Source of the DNA: Subtercola frigoramans
GTDB taxonomy: Bacteria > Actinomycetota > Actinomycetes > Actinomycetales > Microbacteriaceae
Direction of reading: 5' to 3'
Assembly (NCBI RefSeq): GCF_016907385.1
Contig: NZ_JAFBBU010000001.1
Span: 2,666,001 to 2,730,000 of the forward strand
Length of the DNA: 64,000 nt
Shown here piece by piece: positions 53,700-63,250 of the stretch; within the stretch, counting starts at the first letter, position 1, and every line of letters starts with the position of its first letter. A program made the translations under genes and the position numbers. A model generated the notes under the pieces. That model was not told the origin of the DNA. It saw only the letters and a program-made list of their open reading frames with translations, and ran no database searches.

Positions 53700-54544
53700 T
53701 GTGACAATCCGCTCTGAGCTAAGAGTGTCGTCAAGCTCAATCTCACGCTTTCTAATTCGTCGAGCTCGGAGTAGTCCTGTTCGACGAATATGTATTCTGA
53801 TTCAGAGTTCACTGAGGCCATGTTGATGATGTTTTGCAACGGCATCGAACCGCGACCAAGCTCGACGAAGTTGTCTTCAGCGACATATTTCGGGTTGAGG
53901 TAAAGGGATTCCACCGAGACGGCCTGGTCGCTTGGATACGCGGCGTCAAGGTCCACGGGCTGCTGAATGTGTTCCGGAATGTCCTTTTGGTGCAGTATCC
54001 GAATTCTTTCCCCGTACCGGTTGACCGCCTCTACCGGATCAAGTCCGCTTCGCAATGCCCAATATGTGTCGAGCTCCACACCCAGCAGGTCGGGGTCGAC
54101 TTGCTCTAGGACAAGATCGAGATCTTTTCTGCCTGCTGAGGTGCGAAGCACTCCGTTGTGAATCAAGTGTCCAATCCCTTCGTTTGCGAGCCTCTCGCCA
54201 ACCATGCGCAAGTTGGGGACCGAGTCGAGAGCTTCATCTAGGGTGGCGGGCAAGAATTTGGACACGATGTATTGCGTGCCAAGTTCTCGGTGAAAGACGA
54301 TCACGTCATCGATATTGGTCTGGTCTAGTGGCCATACATGGGTGCTGACTGTCGTAGCGCCGAGAGTTTCCACGAGGTCTCGGAGTTCGCCCGGGTCTAC
54401 CGCAAAGCCAACTCCAGGGTCAGCCATGGTGAGGTTAGCGAACTCGAGGTTCTTGTAACCCATCTCGATGACCGAACGTGTGGTTTCAAGCGGGGATTCC
54501 GCCATGTGGTTGCGGACCGAATACATCTGAAGGCCAATTTTCAT
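53696..54544 (-). CDS. Sugar phosphate isomerase/epimerase (TIM barrel), paralogue 1
   Basis: 282 residues, MKIGLQMYSVRNHMAESPLE. Same motifs as the next gene: GYKNLEFANLTMADPGVGF, ELDTYWALRSGLDPVEAVNRYG, ILHQKDIPEH, FVEQDYS. Overlaps it and the permease gene by 4 bp each. Two diverged copies may act on successive substrates. Confidence 0.88.
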   Translation of the reverse strand: MKIGLQMYSVRNHMAESPLETTRSVIEMGYKNLEFANLTMADPGVGFAVDPGELRDLVETLGATTVSTHVWPLDQTNIDDVIVFHRELGTQYIVSKFLPATLDEALDSVPNLRMVGERLANEGIGHLIHNGVLRTSAGRKDLDLVLEQVDPDLLGVELDTYWALRSGLDPVEAVNRYGERIRILHQKDIPEHIQQPVDLDAAYPSDQAVSVESLYLNPKYVAEDNFVELGRGSMPLQNIINMASVNSESEYIFVEQDYSELDELESVRLSLTTLLAQSGLSQ

Positions 54545-55593
54545 TGGAGCACTCCCTCAGTCGTCGCGGGACTCTCCACAGCTTGTAGGCGCTCTGTCCG
54601 CAGCCGACTACGCCTTCGGAGTTGTTGAACCAGCTGAGTGGAAACCGAATCGATCACAATGGCAAGAAGGATCAGCGCTCCTTTGGCGACAACCTGCCAA
54701 TTCGCATTGATCGCCAGCAGATTGAGCCCGTTCGCCACCATCCCAACGATGAGACAACCGAAAACTGTTCCGATTATTCGCGCATTTCCTCCCCACAACG
54801 CGGTGCCGCCGATGACGACCGCGGCAATGGCGTCCAATTCGATACCATCGCCGGCCCCGACCTGGGCCGAAGCTGACCGAGCGGTCTGTACGGCTCCTGC
54901 GAGAGCTGCCATCAAACCCATCACCCCGTATACGGCGAATCGGATTCGGGGCAAACTAACGCCGGAGACGATGGCGGCATTCCGGCCACCACCGATCGCT
55001 ATGGCCCGTCGTCCAAAGACGGTCCTGTTGATCAGGATGAATATCGCGATGACGGACACGATCATGATGAGAATCGGGATTGGAATCCCGAGGACGCTAC
55101 CTTGACCGATGAAGATGAAGTTGGCGGGCAGGCCACTCACCGGCTTGGTGTTCGTAACTATGTAAATGAACCCACGGAAAACACCTGCCGTGGCCAGTGT
55201 CGTGATCAAGGGGTTGAGGTTGAACACGGTGATGAGGGCTGCGTTGACAAACCCGAGAAGCACCCCGATTCCCAGACCGAGAATAACGGCGAGAAAGCTC
55301 GGAACACCGGCCACCATCATTTGTGCCATAAACACGCCAGTAAGACCCATCACTGCCCCGACCGACAGGTCGATTTCGCCGCTACCCAAGACGAGTGTGA
55401 ATCCGACACTGATGATGATGATCACAGAAACCTGGCGGATGACGTTGAGAACGTTGTCAGGCGTGAGGAAGAGAGGCGAAACCATGGCCAGCGCTAAGGC
55501 AAGCGCCAAGAAGATCAGGACGACCATGTTGTCAAGCAGACGAGTCGCGATCGCTTCACCAGAAAGTGGCGAAGTCTTTTGCGTGAGAGACAT
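54541..55593 (-). CDS. CUT2 ABC transporter permease
   Basis: 350 residues, ~10 membrane segments, RbsC-like: SVGFTLVLGSGEIDLSVGA, GRRAIAIGGGRNAAIVSGV, GGTALWGGNARIIGT. Start overlaps the ATPase stop by one base (TGATG). Imports a sugar or cyclitol with its neighbours. Confidence 0.92.
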   Translation of the reverse strand: MSLTQKTSPLSGEAIATRLLDNMVVLIFLALALALAMVSPLFLTPDNVLNVIRQVSVIIIISVGFTLVLGSGEIDLSVGAVMGLTGVFMAQMMVAGVPSFLAVILGLGIGVLLGFVNAALITVFNLNPLITTLATAGVFRGFIYIVTNTKPVSGLPANFIFIGQGSVLGIPIPILIMIVSVIAIFILINRTVFGRRAIAIGGGRNAAIVSGVSLPRIRFAVYGVMGLMAALAGAVQTARSASAQVGAGDGIELDAIAAVVIGGTALWGGNARIIGTVFGCLIVGMVANGLNLLAINANWQVVAKGALILLAIVIDSVSTQLVQQLRRRSRLRTERLQAVESPATTEGVLQ

Positions 55594-57119
55594 CAGATGG
55601 GCTCCTGGGTTGGTTGTACGCCGAACGCTTCCGAAAGAAGCTCTTCAGCTGTCGTTTCTGCCGCAGGGTGTTCTGCGACGATGTAGCCCTGGCGGATGAC
55701 GGCGATGCGGTCACAGATCGCGAAGAGTTCAGGAATCTCTGAAGAGACAATGATCACGGCCACCCCACGACTCGCGAGCCGATCAATCAACGCGTAGATC
55801 TCCGCCTTCGCACCAACGTCAATGCCGCGCGTTGGCTCATCGAGGATGAGGACTTTCGGTTCGCGATGTAGCCAACGCGAGATGAGCACCTTTTGTTGGT
55901 TGCCTCCACTCAATTCGCCGATGAGCGAACGTGGCGATCCGGCCTTGATCCCGAGCGCGTCGGCTACCGATCTGTATGCCACGATCTCGTTTTTGCGGCT
56001 GATTGTGAACCCACGTTTGAACTTATCGATGGAGGCAAGAGTTGAATTCTTCATGACTGAGTACGGAAAAATTGAGCCTGACCGCAACCGATCCTCGGTG
56101 ATCAGACCAATGCCCAAGCGCACGGCACGTCGAGGTGAACCCACAGTTATTGGGGCTCCGTCTAGATAAATCGACCCTGCTCGCACAGGATCAAGACCGT
56201 AGATCGCACGGACTATTTCAGTTCGTCCCGCTCCCATGAGTCCACAAAAGCCCAGAACCTCTCCCCTACGAAGCGCGAAGGTCACGTCAGTGAACGCATC
56301 ACCGCTTAGACCCTCTACCCGTATGGCCTCACCGCCGAATTCGTGGTGAACGCGCTTGCGCTCAGCGACCGCCAATTCCTTCCCAGCAATCAACGAGACA
56401 AGCTGCTTCGGAGAGATCGCCGAACTCTCGTACAGTCCGATGGTCACGCCATCACGCATCACAGTGATGCGATCGGCAAGGTCGAAAATTTCATCCAACT
56501 TGTGTGAAATGTAGACGATACCGATTCCTTCGGCGGCGAGGGAACGGATGGTTCGGTACAACAGACTGATCTCGCTCGGAGTGAGAGCTGAAGTCGGTTC
56601 ATCCATGACGATGACCTGAGACTCATATGAGACAGCTCGTGCGATCTCAACAAGCTGCATCTGGGCAATGCTCAGGCTCCCAACGAGCGCCTCCGGGTCT
56701 ATGTCAAACCCCAGCCGAGTAAGCAGTGCGCGGGTGGCACGAACACGAGAACGGTGACCAACGAAACCTAGGTGCGCGAAATCGTTCTCCCGACCGAGCC
56801 AAACGTTCTCCGCGACGCTTAAGCCCTCCACAAGACTGATCTCCTGATGGATCATAGCGATTCCGCTGTTGAGGGCTTCAACCGGTGCAGCGAACTCGAC
56901 GGGGTTACCCATGATCTCGATGCGGCCCCGATCCCGCTGAACCAGACCCAAAAGGATCTTCATCAGTGTGGATTTCCCGGCACCATTTTCCCCCACGAGT
57001 GCCATCACTTCGCCGGTCCGCAAGTGAAACGAGGCATCCCTCAGCGCCTGGACGCCGGCGTACCCCTTTGTCACTTCAAGCATCGTGACCAATTCGACGC
57101 TCGACGCGGACGCATTCAT
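55593..57119 (-). CDS. CUT2 ABC transporter ATPase, double cassette
   Basis: 508 residues. First cassette Walker A GENGAGKST, Walker B VIVMDEPTSAL; second cassette GLMGAGRTE, signature LSGGNQQKVLISRWL, DEPTRGIDVGAKAEIY. RbsA/XylG type. ATGA overlap with the binding-protein gene. Confidence 0.94.
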   Translation of the reverse strand: MNASASSVELVTMLEVTKGYAGVQALRDASFHLRTGEVMALVGENGAGKSTLMKILLGLVQRDRGRIEIMGNPVEFAAPVEALNSGIAMIHQEISLVEGLSVAENVWLGRENDFAHLGFVGHRSRVRATRALLTRLGFDIDPEALVGSLSIAQMQLVEIARAVSYESQVIVMDEPTSALTPSEISLLYRTIRSLAAEGIGIVYISHKLDEIFDLADRITVMRDGVTIGLYESSAISPKQLVSLIAGKELAVAERKRVHHEFGGEAIRVEGLSGDAFTDVTFALRRGEVLGFCGLMGAGRTEIVRAIYGLDPVRAGSIYLDGAPITVGSPRRAVRLGIGLITEDRLRSGSIFPYSVMKNSTLASIDKFKRGFTISRKNEIVAYRSVADALGIKAGSPRSLIGELSGGNQQKVLISRWLHREPKVLILDEPTRGIDVGAKAEIYALIDRLASRGVAVIIVSSEIPELFAICDRIAVIRQGYIVAEHPAAETTAEELLSEAFGVQPTQEPI

Positions 57120-58150
57120 TTGAGCGCTGCCGCAGCGGCGTCTTCGGCCTTCTTCTTGGCTTCAAAATCGGCCAGATTCGAAGAATCCACCAGAACCGTC
57201 ACTTTGTCCGCACCCGTGGTGTACGCCTGACCGTCCTTCACCTCGCCTTTTATGGCAGCGATCGCCGCATCGATCAATCCAGCGCCATACTCGCCGAAAT
57301 CGATTCCCACCGTGGCGTTGATCTCCTTCGCGTCCAGCATCTTCAGCCCATTATCCGAGCCATTTACGCTGACGATGAAGAACTTGTCGAGGTTCCCCTT
57401 GGACTTCAGAACGTTTACTGTGCCAAGAGTCATCTCATCGGAAGAGGTAGCGAGAGCATTCATATCTGGATAGCGAACTGACCAGTCTTCCATGAGGCTC
57501 GCTGCCTTATCCGTCGTCCAGTCTCCGTAGTCTTCAGCGAGAATCTGCACACGATCAGGCATCTCGGCAGCCAGTTTCTTGATGCCCTCGACACGCACAT
57601 GCGTGCTCGTAAAAGTTTCCCCTCCCTTAATCAGTCCGAACTTCAGCACAGCGGTCGGATTGTCCTTCAGATACTGCCGTGTGTGATCCTCGAGAACTTG
57701 ACCGATCAATTCTTCGTTGAGACCGTCGTAGACGGCGTCAATCTTGTCTTTTCCGAGAGTGCCTCGGACGTCAATGACTTTCACGCCGGCGTCATGCGCT
57801 GCCTGAGCGGCAGACAGGGAGCCAGCGGGGTCGACTGCGGTAAGCAGAAGCGCTTGGGTCTTCCGAGTCACGATCGACTCGATGTCGTTGTTCTGCCTGT
57901 CAACCTTGTTGTCCGCTCCGAAAACATCCAACGTAATGTTCGCGCCAGCCTTATTCAATTCATTTACTCGAAGCTTCATCTGCGAAACAACGTTCGACTG
58001 ACCCTCGTCAAGGGACTCAACCGAATATGCGATCGTGGTGGCGCCGCTCGACGGGGTTGCACCGGATGCGCACCCAGACAGGACAAGAGCAGAGGCGGCG
58101 AATATGGCAGCGAGCGAGCCAACCTGAAGGCGGCGATTCGTACGGAACAT
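57116..58150 (-). CDS. CUT2 ABC transporter sugar-binding lipoprotein
   Basis: 344 residues from ATG 58150 with AAAGGAG upstream. Signal peptide and lipobox ALVLSGCASG. Type-1 binding fold: VDRQNNDIESIVTRKTQALLL, AHDAGVKVIDVRG, IVSVNGSDNGLKMLD. The C-terminus is Lys/Ala-rich. First gene of the seven-gene operon, divergent from the ROK regulator. Confidence 0.92.
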   Translation of the reverse strand: MFRTNRRLQVGSLAAIFAASALVLSGCASGATPSSGATTIAYSVESLDEGQSNVVSQMKLRVNELNKAGANITLDVFGADNKVDRQNNDIESIVTRKTQALLLTAVDPAGSLSAAQAAHDAGVKVIDVRGTLGKDKIDAVYDGLNEELIGQVLEDHTRQYLKDNPTAVLKFGLIKGGETFTSTHVRVEGIKKLAAEMPDRVQILAEDYGDWTTDKAASLMEDWSVRYPDMNALATSSDEMTLGTVNVLKSKGNLDKFFIVSVNGSDNGLKMLDAKEINATVGIDFGEYGAGLIDAAIAAIKGEVKDGQAYTTGADKVTVLVDSSNLADFEAKKKAEDAAAAALK

Positions 58151-58253
58151 CGTTTCTCCTTTGAAGTGATGTGAACTACAGAATGTGTGAGGAAAGCATC
58201 CTTTGGGTGGATAATGCTCCACAAGATGCCGGATTTAATTCGATTGGAAACAA

Positions 58254-59468
58254 ATGGTCGCGAAATCGGGTAGCCAATATGACGCGGCTTACGCCCGAGT
58301 TGGTCTGCTCATTTACCTCCACGAAGGCACTAGCCGGGCCACAATCTCTCGAATAGGCGGCCTTGCGAGATCAACAGTTGGTCACCAAGTAGACAAGCTC
58401 ATCGAAATCGGCCTCATCGAAGAGCGCTTTTCTCAATCGGACGGCCCAGGCCGTCCGGCGCGAGGGTTACACGTCCGCGCCGACGCGGGATACGTGGCGG
58501 GAGTCGACCTTGAGACGGGGGGCGCCCGCCTAGCGCTAGCAAATTTGAAAGGAACCATCGTCGAAGAGATCGTTCTCAAGCTGTCTATCGAGGACGAACC
58601 GAGCAAAGTATTGACACGCATCTGCGACACCATTTCGCAGATGCGTGGAGGCCTCGATCTGGCATGCCTCAAACAGACAGTCATCGGAATCCCGGCTCCA
58701 GTGGATTTCGCCCGAGGCAGACCGGTACGGCCACCGATGATGACCCGATGGGACGACTTCCCGGTCCGCGACTTTGCCCAACAGATACTTGGCTCACCGG
58801 TCACGGTTGAAAATGACACCAACCTTGCGGCAATCGCCGAAAGCACCCAACAACACGCATACCTACCGCTTGTCTTCTTGAAAGTCGCCTCCGGTATCGG
58901 GGTGGGCATCATTTCGTCCGACGGGCAAGTATTCCGGGGTTATGACGGAGCCGCAGGGGACATCGGCCACGTCCAAATTCTTGCGCAGGATGATCGGGTG
59001 TGTAGATGCGGAAAATCGGGCTGCCTCGAGGCCGTGGCCTCGATCACGGCAATCCTGGATGAACTCGAAATCGCGACCAGCGACACCACAATCGATCACG
59101 CTGAACAATTACAAGCTCTGCTGCGCGTAGGAGATAAACGGGCATTCCAAGCCGTACACTCGGCCGCACGTCAAATTGGATCCGTCGCCTCTGGAATCAT
59201 CCAAATCCTCAATCCACGAATGCTGGTCGTCGGCGGAGCGTATCCCGAAATTCACGACGAATTACTGTCTGGAATTAGATCCGTCGTATACGAACGTGCC
59301 ATGCCTCTCAGCACGCGGGATCTCATATTGACCCCAAGCAGACTCGGACCGCGCGCTGAGATTTGCGGTGCAATTGAACTGGCATGCCAACAAATTTGGT
59401 CCGTCGAAATGTTGCCAACGCTCGTCGAATCGTTCAATCACATCAAGCCAAATACCGCTTGCGTTTAG
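58254..59468 (+). CDS. ROK-family transcriptional repressor
   Basis: 404 residues. N-terminal winged HTH (SRATISRIGGLARSTVGHQVDKLIE), then ROK sugar-binding/ATPase-like domain: VAGVDLETGGARLALANL, VENDTNLAAIAE, GIGVGIISSDGQVFRG, GAAGDIGHV and the zinc motif CRCGKSGCLE. Expected to repress the divergent import operon until sugar binds. Confidence 0.92.
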   Translation: MVAKSGSQYDAAYARVGLLIYLHEGTSRATISRIGGLARSTVGHQVDKLIEIGLIEERFSQSDGPGRPARGLHVRADAGYVAGVDLETGGARLALANLKGTIVEEIVLKLSIEDEPSKVLTRICDTISQMRGGLDLACLKQTVIGIPAPVDFARGRPVRPPMMTRWDDFPVRDFAQQILGSPVTVENDTNLAAIAESTQQHAYLPLVFLKVASGIGVGIISSDGQVFRGYDGAAGDIGHVQILAQDDRVCRCGKSGCLEAVASITAILDELEIATSDTTIDHAEQLQALLRVGDKRAFQAVHSAARQIGSVASGIIQILNPRMLVVGGAYPEIHDELLSGIRSVVYERAMPLSTRDLILTPSRLGPRAEICGAIELACQQIWSVEMLPTLVESFNHIKPNTACV

Positions 59469-59889
59469 TGGCTCGCGGGCGAAAGTGAACACCAAACATT
59501 TCTCGACATAAGTCGTGAATGAGCGTTTCGGGGCGGTCCCGAAACGCTTTGGAAAACTAAAGGTTTATGAGGCAACCCGATGCCTCACATTGGGTCAATC
59601 AAAAGCCCGGAATCACGCGAAAGCCCTCTGTCTTGGAAACACGTCTCATAGCGATTCGTGTCGCCATTCCGACGATGGGGCTTTTTGAGACACCATCGTT
59701 CAGCGGGTACCCGATCATGTCAGAAGTGGGAAGTCACATGCGGCGCGAGGCGCCGCCTCTCGTTCAACAGGGCTGCGATTATCCTCGCCCTGACGCACCA
59801 GACTGCGCCCGACTGGGGCCAGCCGCCGGGCTTCTGTAAGATAACGGGGCCGGGATCGAACCCATCCACCTCGGCGTTGAAGGAGCACC
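59469..59889. other. Gap between ROK gene and glyS
   Basis: 421 bp, no gene. A terminator-like hairpin lies at 59522–59548. TAAGAT at 59838–59843 is a possible −10 for glyS; GAAGGAG precedes the start codon. Confidence 0.5.
59522..59548 (+). terminator. Hairpin terminator after the ROK gene
   Basis: AGCGTTTCGGG/CCCGAAACGCT, a perfect 11-bp stem with a 5-nt loop, followed by a short T run (TTGG). About 50 bp after the ROK stop. Confidence 0.65.
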
Positions 59890-61278
59890 ATGGCCGACCA
59901 GTCCCGACTCGATGCAGTCATCACGCTCGCGCAGCACCGCGGTTTCGTCTTTCCTTCGGGAGACATCTACGGTGGCACGCGGTCGGCGTGGGACTACGGG
60001 CCCCTGGGAGTGGCGCTCAAGGAGAACATCAAGAAGCAGTGGTGGAACAACTTCATCCGCCAGCGCCGCGACATGGTTGGCCTCGATTCGGCGGTCATCC
60101 TGCCGTCGGCCGTCTGGGAGGCTTCGGGGCACGTCAAGGTGTTTTCCGACCCGCTCACCGAGTCGCTCATCACGCACAAGCGGTACCGCGCCGACCACTT
60201 GTTCGAGGCTTATGAGGCCGAGCACGGGTTCCCCCCGGCGAACGGGCTCGACGACATCGCTGACCCCGAGCATCCGAACAAGGTCGGCCAGTGGTCGCCG
60301 ATTCGCCAGTTCTCGGGGATGCTCAAGACCTACCTCGGCGTCGTGGATGACGAGACGGGCCTGCACTACCTGCGCCCCGAGACCGCCCAGGGCATCTTCA
60401 CGAACTTCGCCAACGTGCTGCAGACGAGCCGCAAGAAGCCGCCGTTCGGCATCGGCCAGATCGGCAAGGCTTTTCGCAACGAGATCACGCCCGGCAACTT
60501 CATCTTTCGCACGCGCGAGTTCGAGCAGATGGAGATCGAGTTCTTCGTAAAGCCCGGCACCGATGAAGAGTGGCACCAGAAGTGGATGGATGCTGTCTGG
60601 GACTGGTTCATCGAACTCGGTATGACGCCAGAGAACATCCGCTGGTTCGAGCACCCGAAAGACAAGCTGTCGCACTACTCGAAGCGCACGGTCGACATCG
60701 AGTACAAGTTCAACTTCACGGGCAGCGAGTGGGGTGAGCTGATGGGCGTGGCGAACCGCACCGACTTCGACCTGAAGACGCACACCGACGCCTCGGGCAA
60801 AGACCTGAGCTATTTCGACCAGGCGAACAACGAGCGGTACATTCCGTATGTGATCGAGCCGTCGTTCGGCCTGACGCGCGCCTTGATGGCATTCTTGCTC
60901 GACTCGTACGACGAGGAGCAGGTGCCGAACGCCAAGGGCGGCACCGACAAGCGCACGGTGCTGCACCTCGACCCGCGCCTGGCGCCGGTGAAGGTCGCCG
61001 TGTTGCCGCTCTCGCGGAACGACACGCTGATTCCGCTGGCGCAGAAGATCGCCGACGACCTGTCTTTGTCGTGGGATGTCGACTACGACGACACGCAGGC
61101 CATCGGGCGCCGGTACCGCCGGCAGGACGAGATCGGTACGCCGTACTGCGTCACGGTGGACTTCGACTCGCTCGAAGACAACGCCGTGACCGTGCGCGAC
61201 CGCGACTCGATGAAGCAGGAGCGCGTGCCCATCGTGGTGCTGCAGGGGTACCTCGCGGAGCGGCTCGTCGGCGCGTAG
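59890..61278 (+). CDS. glyS: Glycyl-tRNA synthetase
   Basis: Charges tRNA-Gly. 462 residues, single-chain class II type (GlyRS of archaeal/eukaryotic style found in actinobacteria). [20 protein letters not shown] start; motif 2 [38 protein letters not shown] (motif 3), and an anticodon-binding domain [17 protein letters not shown] 59890 preceded by GAAGGAG. Confidence 0.97.
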   Translation: MADQSRLDAVITLAQHRGFVFPSGDIYGGTRSAWDYGPLGVALKENIKKQWWNNFIRQRRDMVGLDSAVILPSAVWEASGHVKVFSDPLTESLITHKRYRADHLFEAYEAEHGFPPANGLDDIADPEHPNKVGQWSPIRQFSGMLKTYLGVVDDETGLHYLRPETAQGIFTNFANVLQTSRKKPPFGIGQIGKAFRNEITPGNFIFRTREFEQMEIEFFVKPGTDEEWHQKWMDAVWDWFIELGMTPENIRWFEHPKDKLSHYSKRTVDIEYKFNFTGSEWGELMGVANRTDFDLKTHTDASGKDLSYFDQANNERYIPYVIEPSFGLTRALMAFLLDSYDEEQVPNAKGGTDKRTVLHLDPRLAPVKVAVLPLSRNDTLIPLAQKIADDLSLSWDVDYDDTQAIGRRYRRQDEIGTPYCVTVDFDSLEDNAVTVRDRDSMKQERVPIVVLQGYLAERLVGA

Positions 61279-61392
61279 GGTCATTTGCAGGCAGTCGCGC
61301 CGGCGCTAACGGCTGCTCGCAGGGGCGGTCGATTGGCCACTTTCGCTCTCTGCGCGTGCCTAGGCGGCGCACCCGTGTCGGAATGGCGGGCT

Positions 61393-61467
61393 CGTTATTC
61401 CGACTTAGCGCCCTAACTCGGAATAACGGCGCCGCTATTCCGACTTATGCCCTTAACTCGGAATAGC
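61393..61467. repeat. Two adjacent ~35-bp palindromes after glyS
   Basis: 61393–61428 (CGTTATTCCGAC…CTCGGAATAACG) and 61434–61467 (GCTATTCCGAC…CTCGGAATAGC) are near-perfect dyads with related loops. They lie between convergent genes, the second overlapping the end of the minus gene; probably a bidirectional terminator. Confidence 0.75.
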
Positions 61468-62289
61468 GACCCCGTCGCCATCGAGTTCTGCCAGCTTCTT
61501 CTTCGCCAGAAGATCGGACCGACTTGCGGCCCAGGTGAGCAGCTCCCGGGCCTCCTCTACCCGGTGGTCGTCCTCCACGATCATCAGAGCGAGGTTGGTG
61601 GCGGAGAAAGCATCGCCCTTGGCGATCCCAACCCGGTAGAGGCGCTCGGCACCGACACGATCTTGTCGTTCGTCGAGTAAGAGATTTGCCAGAACTATCG
61701 GAGTGCCCTCGTTCCCCGAGAGCACCGCGGCTTGCAGGATCATCTCCGCTTCGTCGATCTGCCCGTTCTGTCTCAACACCTTGGCATAGGTGATGCCAAA
61801 TCTGTCTTCATCCGACTGGTAACCGCGCCTCAGAAGTTCGTTTACGCGGGAATCTGTGCGCCGAAATTCGAGCGCATAGGCTCCACCGAGAACGCCCGCT
61901 GCCTCGTCACCCTCTGGTCCATCGTGCGCGACAAGGGTCTCCAGAATGTCAACCGCTTCGTCAATGGCACCCAGCCACAAAAGACACGTCGCCAGAATGA
62001 CAGAAGCGTGGCTGACCTGTTCCTGGTGGGCGAAACGCATCAGGCGCAGGCCGATCATCTCGACGCCCGCCCCCCAGAGAATGCACCCGACGTCCAATGC
62101 AATCTCGGGCCATTCTGCCTCGTCGCACAACACGTCCCGCCATTTGTCGCTGTGGACGTCCACCTCGAAAACCGCAGTCATCTGGTTTTCAAAATCGTCG
62201 GGTGCCGCGAGCAGAGAATCGCGCAGCAATCGCACGCCCTGCACGATGTCTCCCTCCGAGATTTCACGCACCCCATCAACCACGGTCAT
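61453..62289 (-). CDS. Tetratricopeptide/Sel1-like repeat protein
   Basis: 278 residues, mostly helical, with TPR-like turns: ATCLLWLGAIDEAVDILETLV, YAKVLRQNGQIDEAEMILQAAV, LLLDERQDRVGAERLYRVGIAKGD, ALMIVEDDHRVEEARELL. No signal peptide. Probably a protein-interaction module; function unknown. Confidence 0.7.
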   Translation of the reverse strand: MTVVDGVREISEGDIVQGVRLLRDSLLAAPDDFENQMTAVFEVDVHSDKWRDVLCDEAEWPEIALDVGCILWGAGVEMIGLRLMRFAHQEQVSHASVILATCLLWLGAIDEAVDILETLVAHDGPEGDEAAGVLGGAYALEFRRTDSRVNELLRRGYQSDEDRFGITYAKVLRQNGQIDEAEMILQAAVLSGNEGTPIVLANLLLDERQDRVGAERLYRVGIAKGDAFSATNLALMIVEDDHRVEEARELLTWAASRSDLLAKKKLAELDGDGVAIPS

Positions 62290-62446
62290 ACCCAGATCGT
62301 AGACCGTACTCGCATCGCCGTTTCGGTTCGAACGGCGCGATCACGCGGCGGTTTACACGCCCGACACTTTTGTGGTGTTCACTGGAGCAACATCGCCGCA
62401 GAGCGGTGAGGGTGCCACGAACGTCGGCACCCGCAGAAAGGGCACC

Positions 62447-63250
62447 GTGGATCTCAATACCGTCACCGAGGTCTCGCTTGCGAGAAGTCGCGCAGACCTG
62501 TCGGCTCTGGGCCCGACCGTCGTGCCGCTGGCCGGCGGCTCCGCGCTCTACGGCGAGCCGCAGCACCACCTCACCGGGCTCGTCGACCTGATGACGCTCG
62601 GCTGGCCATCGCTCACCATCGTCGAGGCAGGCCTCGAGGTCGCGGCGACGTGCACGGTGGCCGAGCTCTCCCACTTTCCCGCGCAACCGGGGTGGCGCGC
62701 GCATCCGGCGTTCTACCAGTGCTGCACCGCCTTTCTGGCCGGATTCAAGGTCTGGAACGTCGCGACCGTCGGCGGTAACCTCTGCGCGGCTCTCCCGGCC
62801 GGGCCGATGACCTCCCTCACAGCTGCGCTCGACGGCGAAGCGCTCGTCTGGTTGGCAGACGGCACCGAGCAGCGGATGCCCGTGACCAGCTTCATCACCG
62901 GCAACAAGACCACCGTGCTGAAGCCCGGCGACGTTCTGCGTTCGATCACGCTCCCTGCGCACGCCCTCGAAGCGCGCGTCGCGTTCCGCAAGATCGCCCT
63001 CTCGCCGATCGGCCGTTCGGGGCTCGTCATTCTCGGGCGCATCGACCCCGACGACACCTTCGTGCTGACTGTCACCGGCGGCACGGTTCGGCCGATCCAG
63101 CTGCGCTACGCGACCCTACCCCCGGCAGAAACGCTGCAGGCCGCCGTACTGGCCATCACCGAGTGGTTCAGCGATGCGCACGGCGCCGCCGACTGGCGCC
63201 GGGGCGTCGCAGCAGTGCTCGCCGAAGAGATCAGGGAGGAGCTGGCATGA
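62447..63250 (+). CDS. Xanthine dehydrogenase-type FAD-binding subunit
   Basis: 267 residues from GTG 62447 (AGAAAGGG upstream). FAD_binding_5 fold: PLAGGSALYGE, WNVATVGGNLCAALPAGPM, RKIALSPIGRSG. Medium subunit passing electrons from Fe-S clusters to FAD. Overlaps the next gene by ATGA. Confidence 0.88.
   Translation: MDLNTVTEVSLARSRADLSALGPTVVPLAGGSALYGEPQHHLTGLVDLMTLGWPSLTIVEAGLEVAATCTVAELSHFPAQPGWRAHPAFYQCCTAFLAGFKVWNVATVGGNLCAALPAGPMTSLTAALDGEALVWLADGTEQRMPVTSFITGNKTTVLKPGDVLRSITLPAHALEARVAFRKIALSPIGRSGLVILGRIDPDDTFVLTVTGGTVRPIQLRYATLPPAETLQAAVLAITEWFSDAHGAADWRRGVAAVLAEEIREELA

Noticed and set aside
59779..61284. 501-codon minus frame opposite glyS
   Set aside because: Antisense of an essential gene, composition typical of a shadow.
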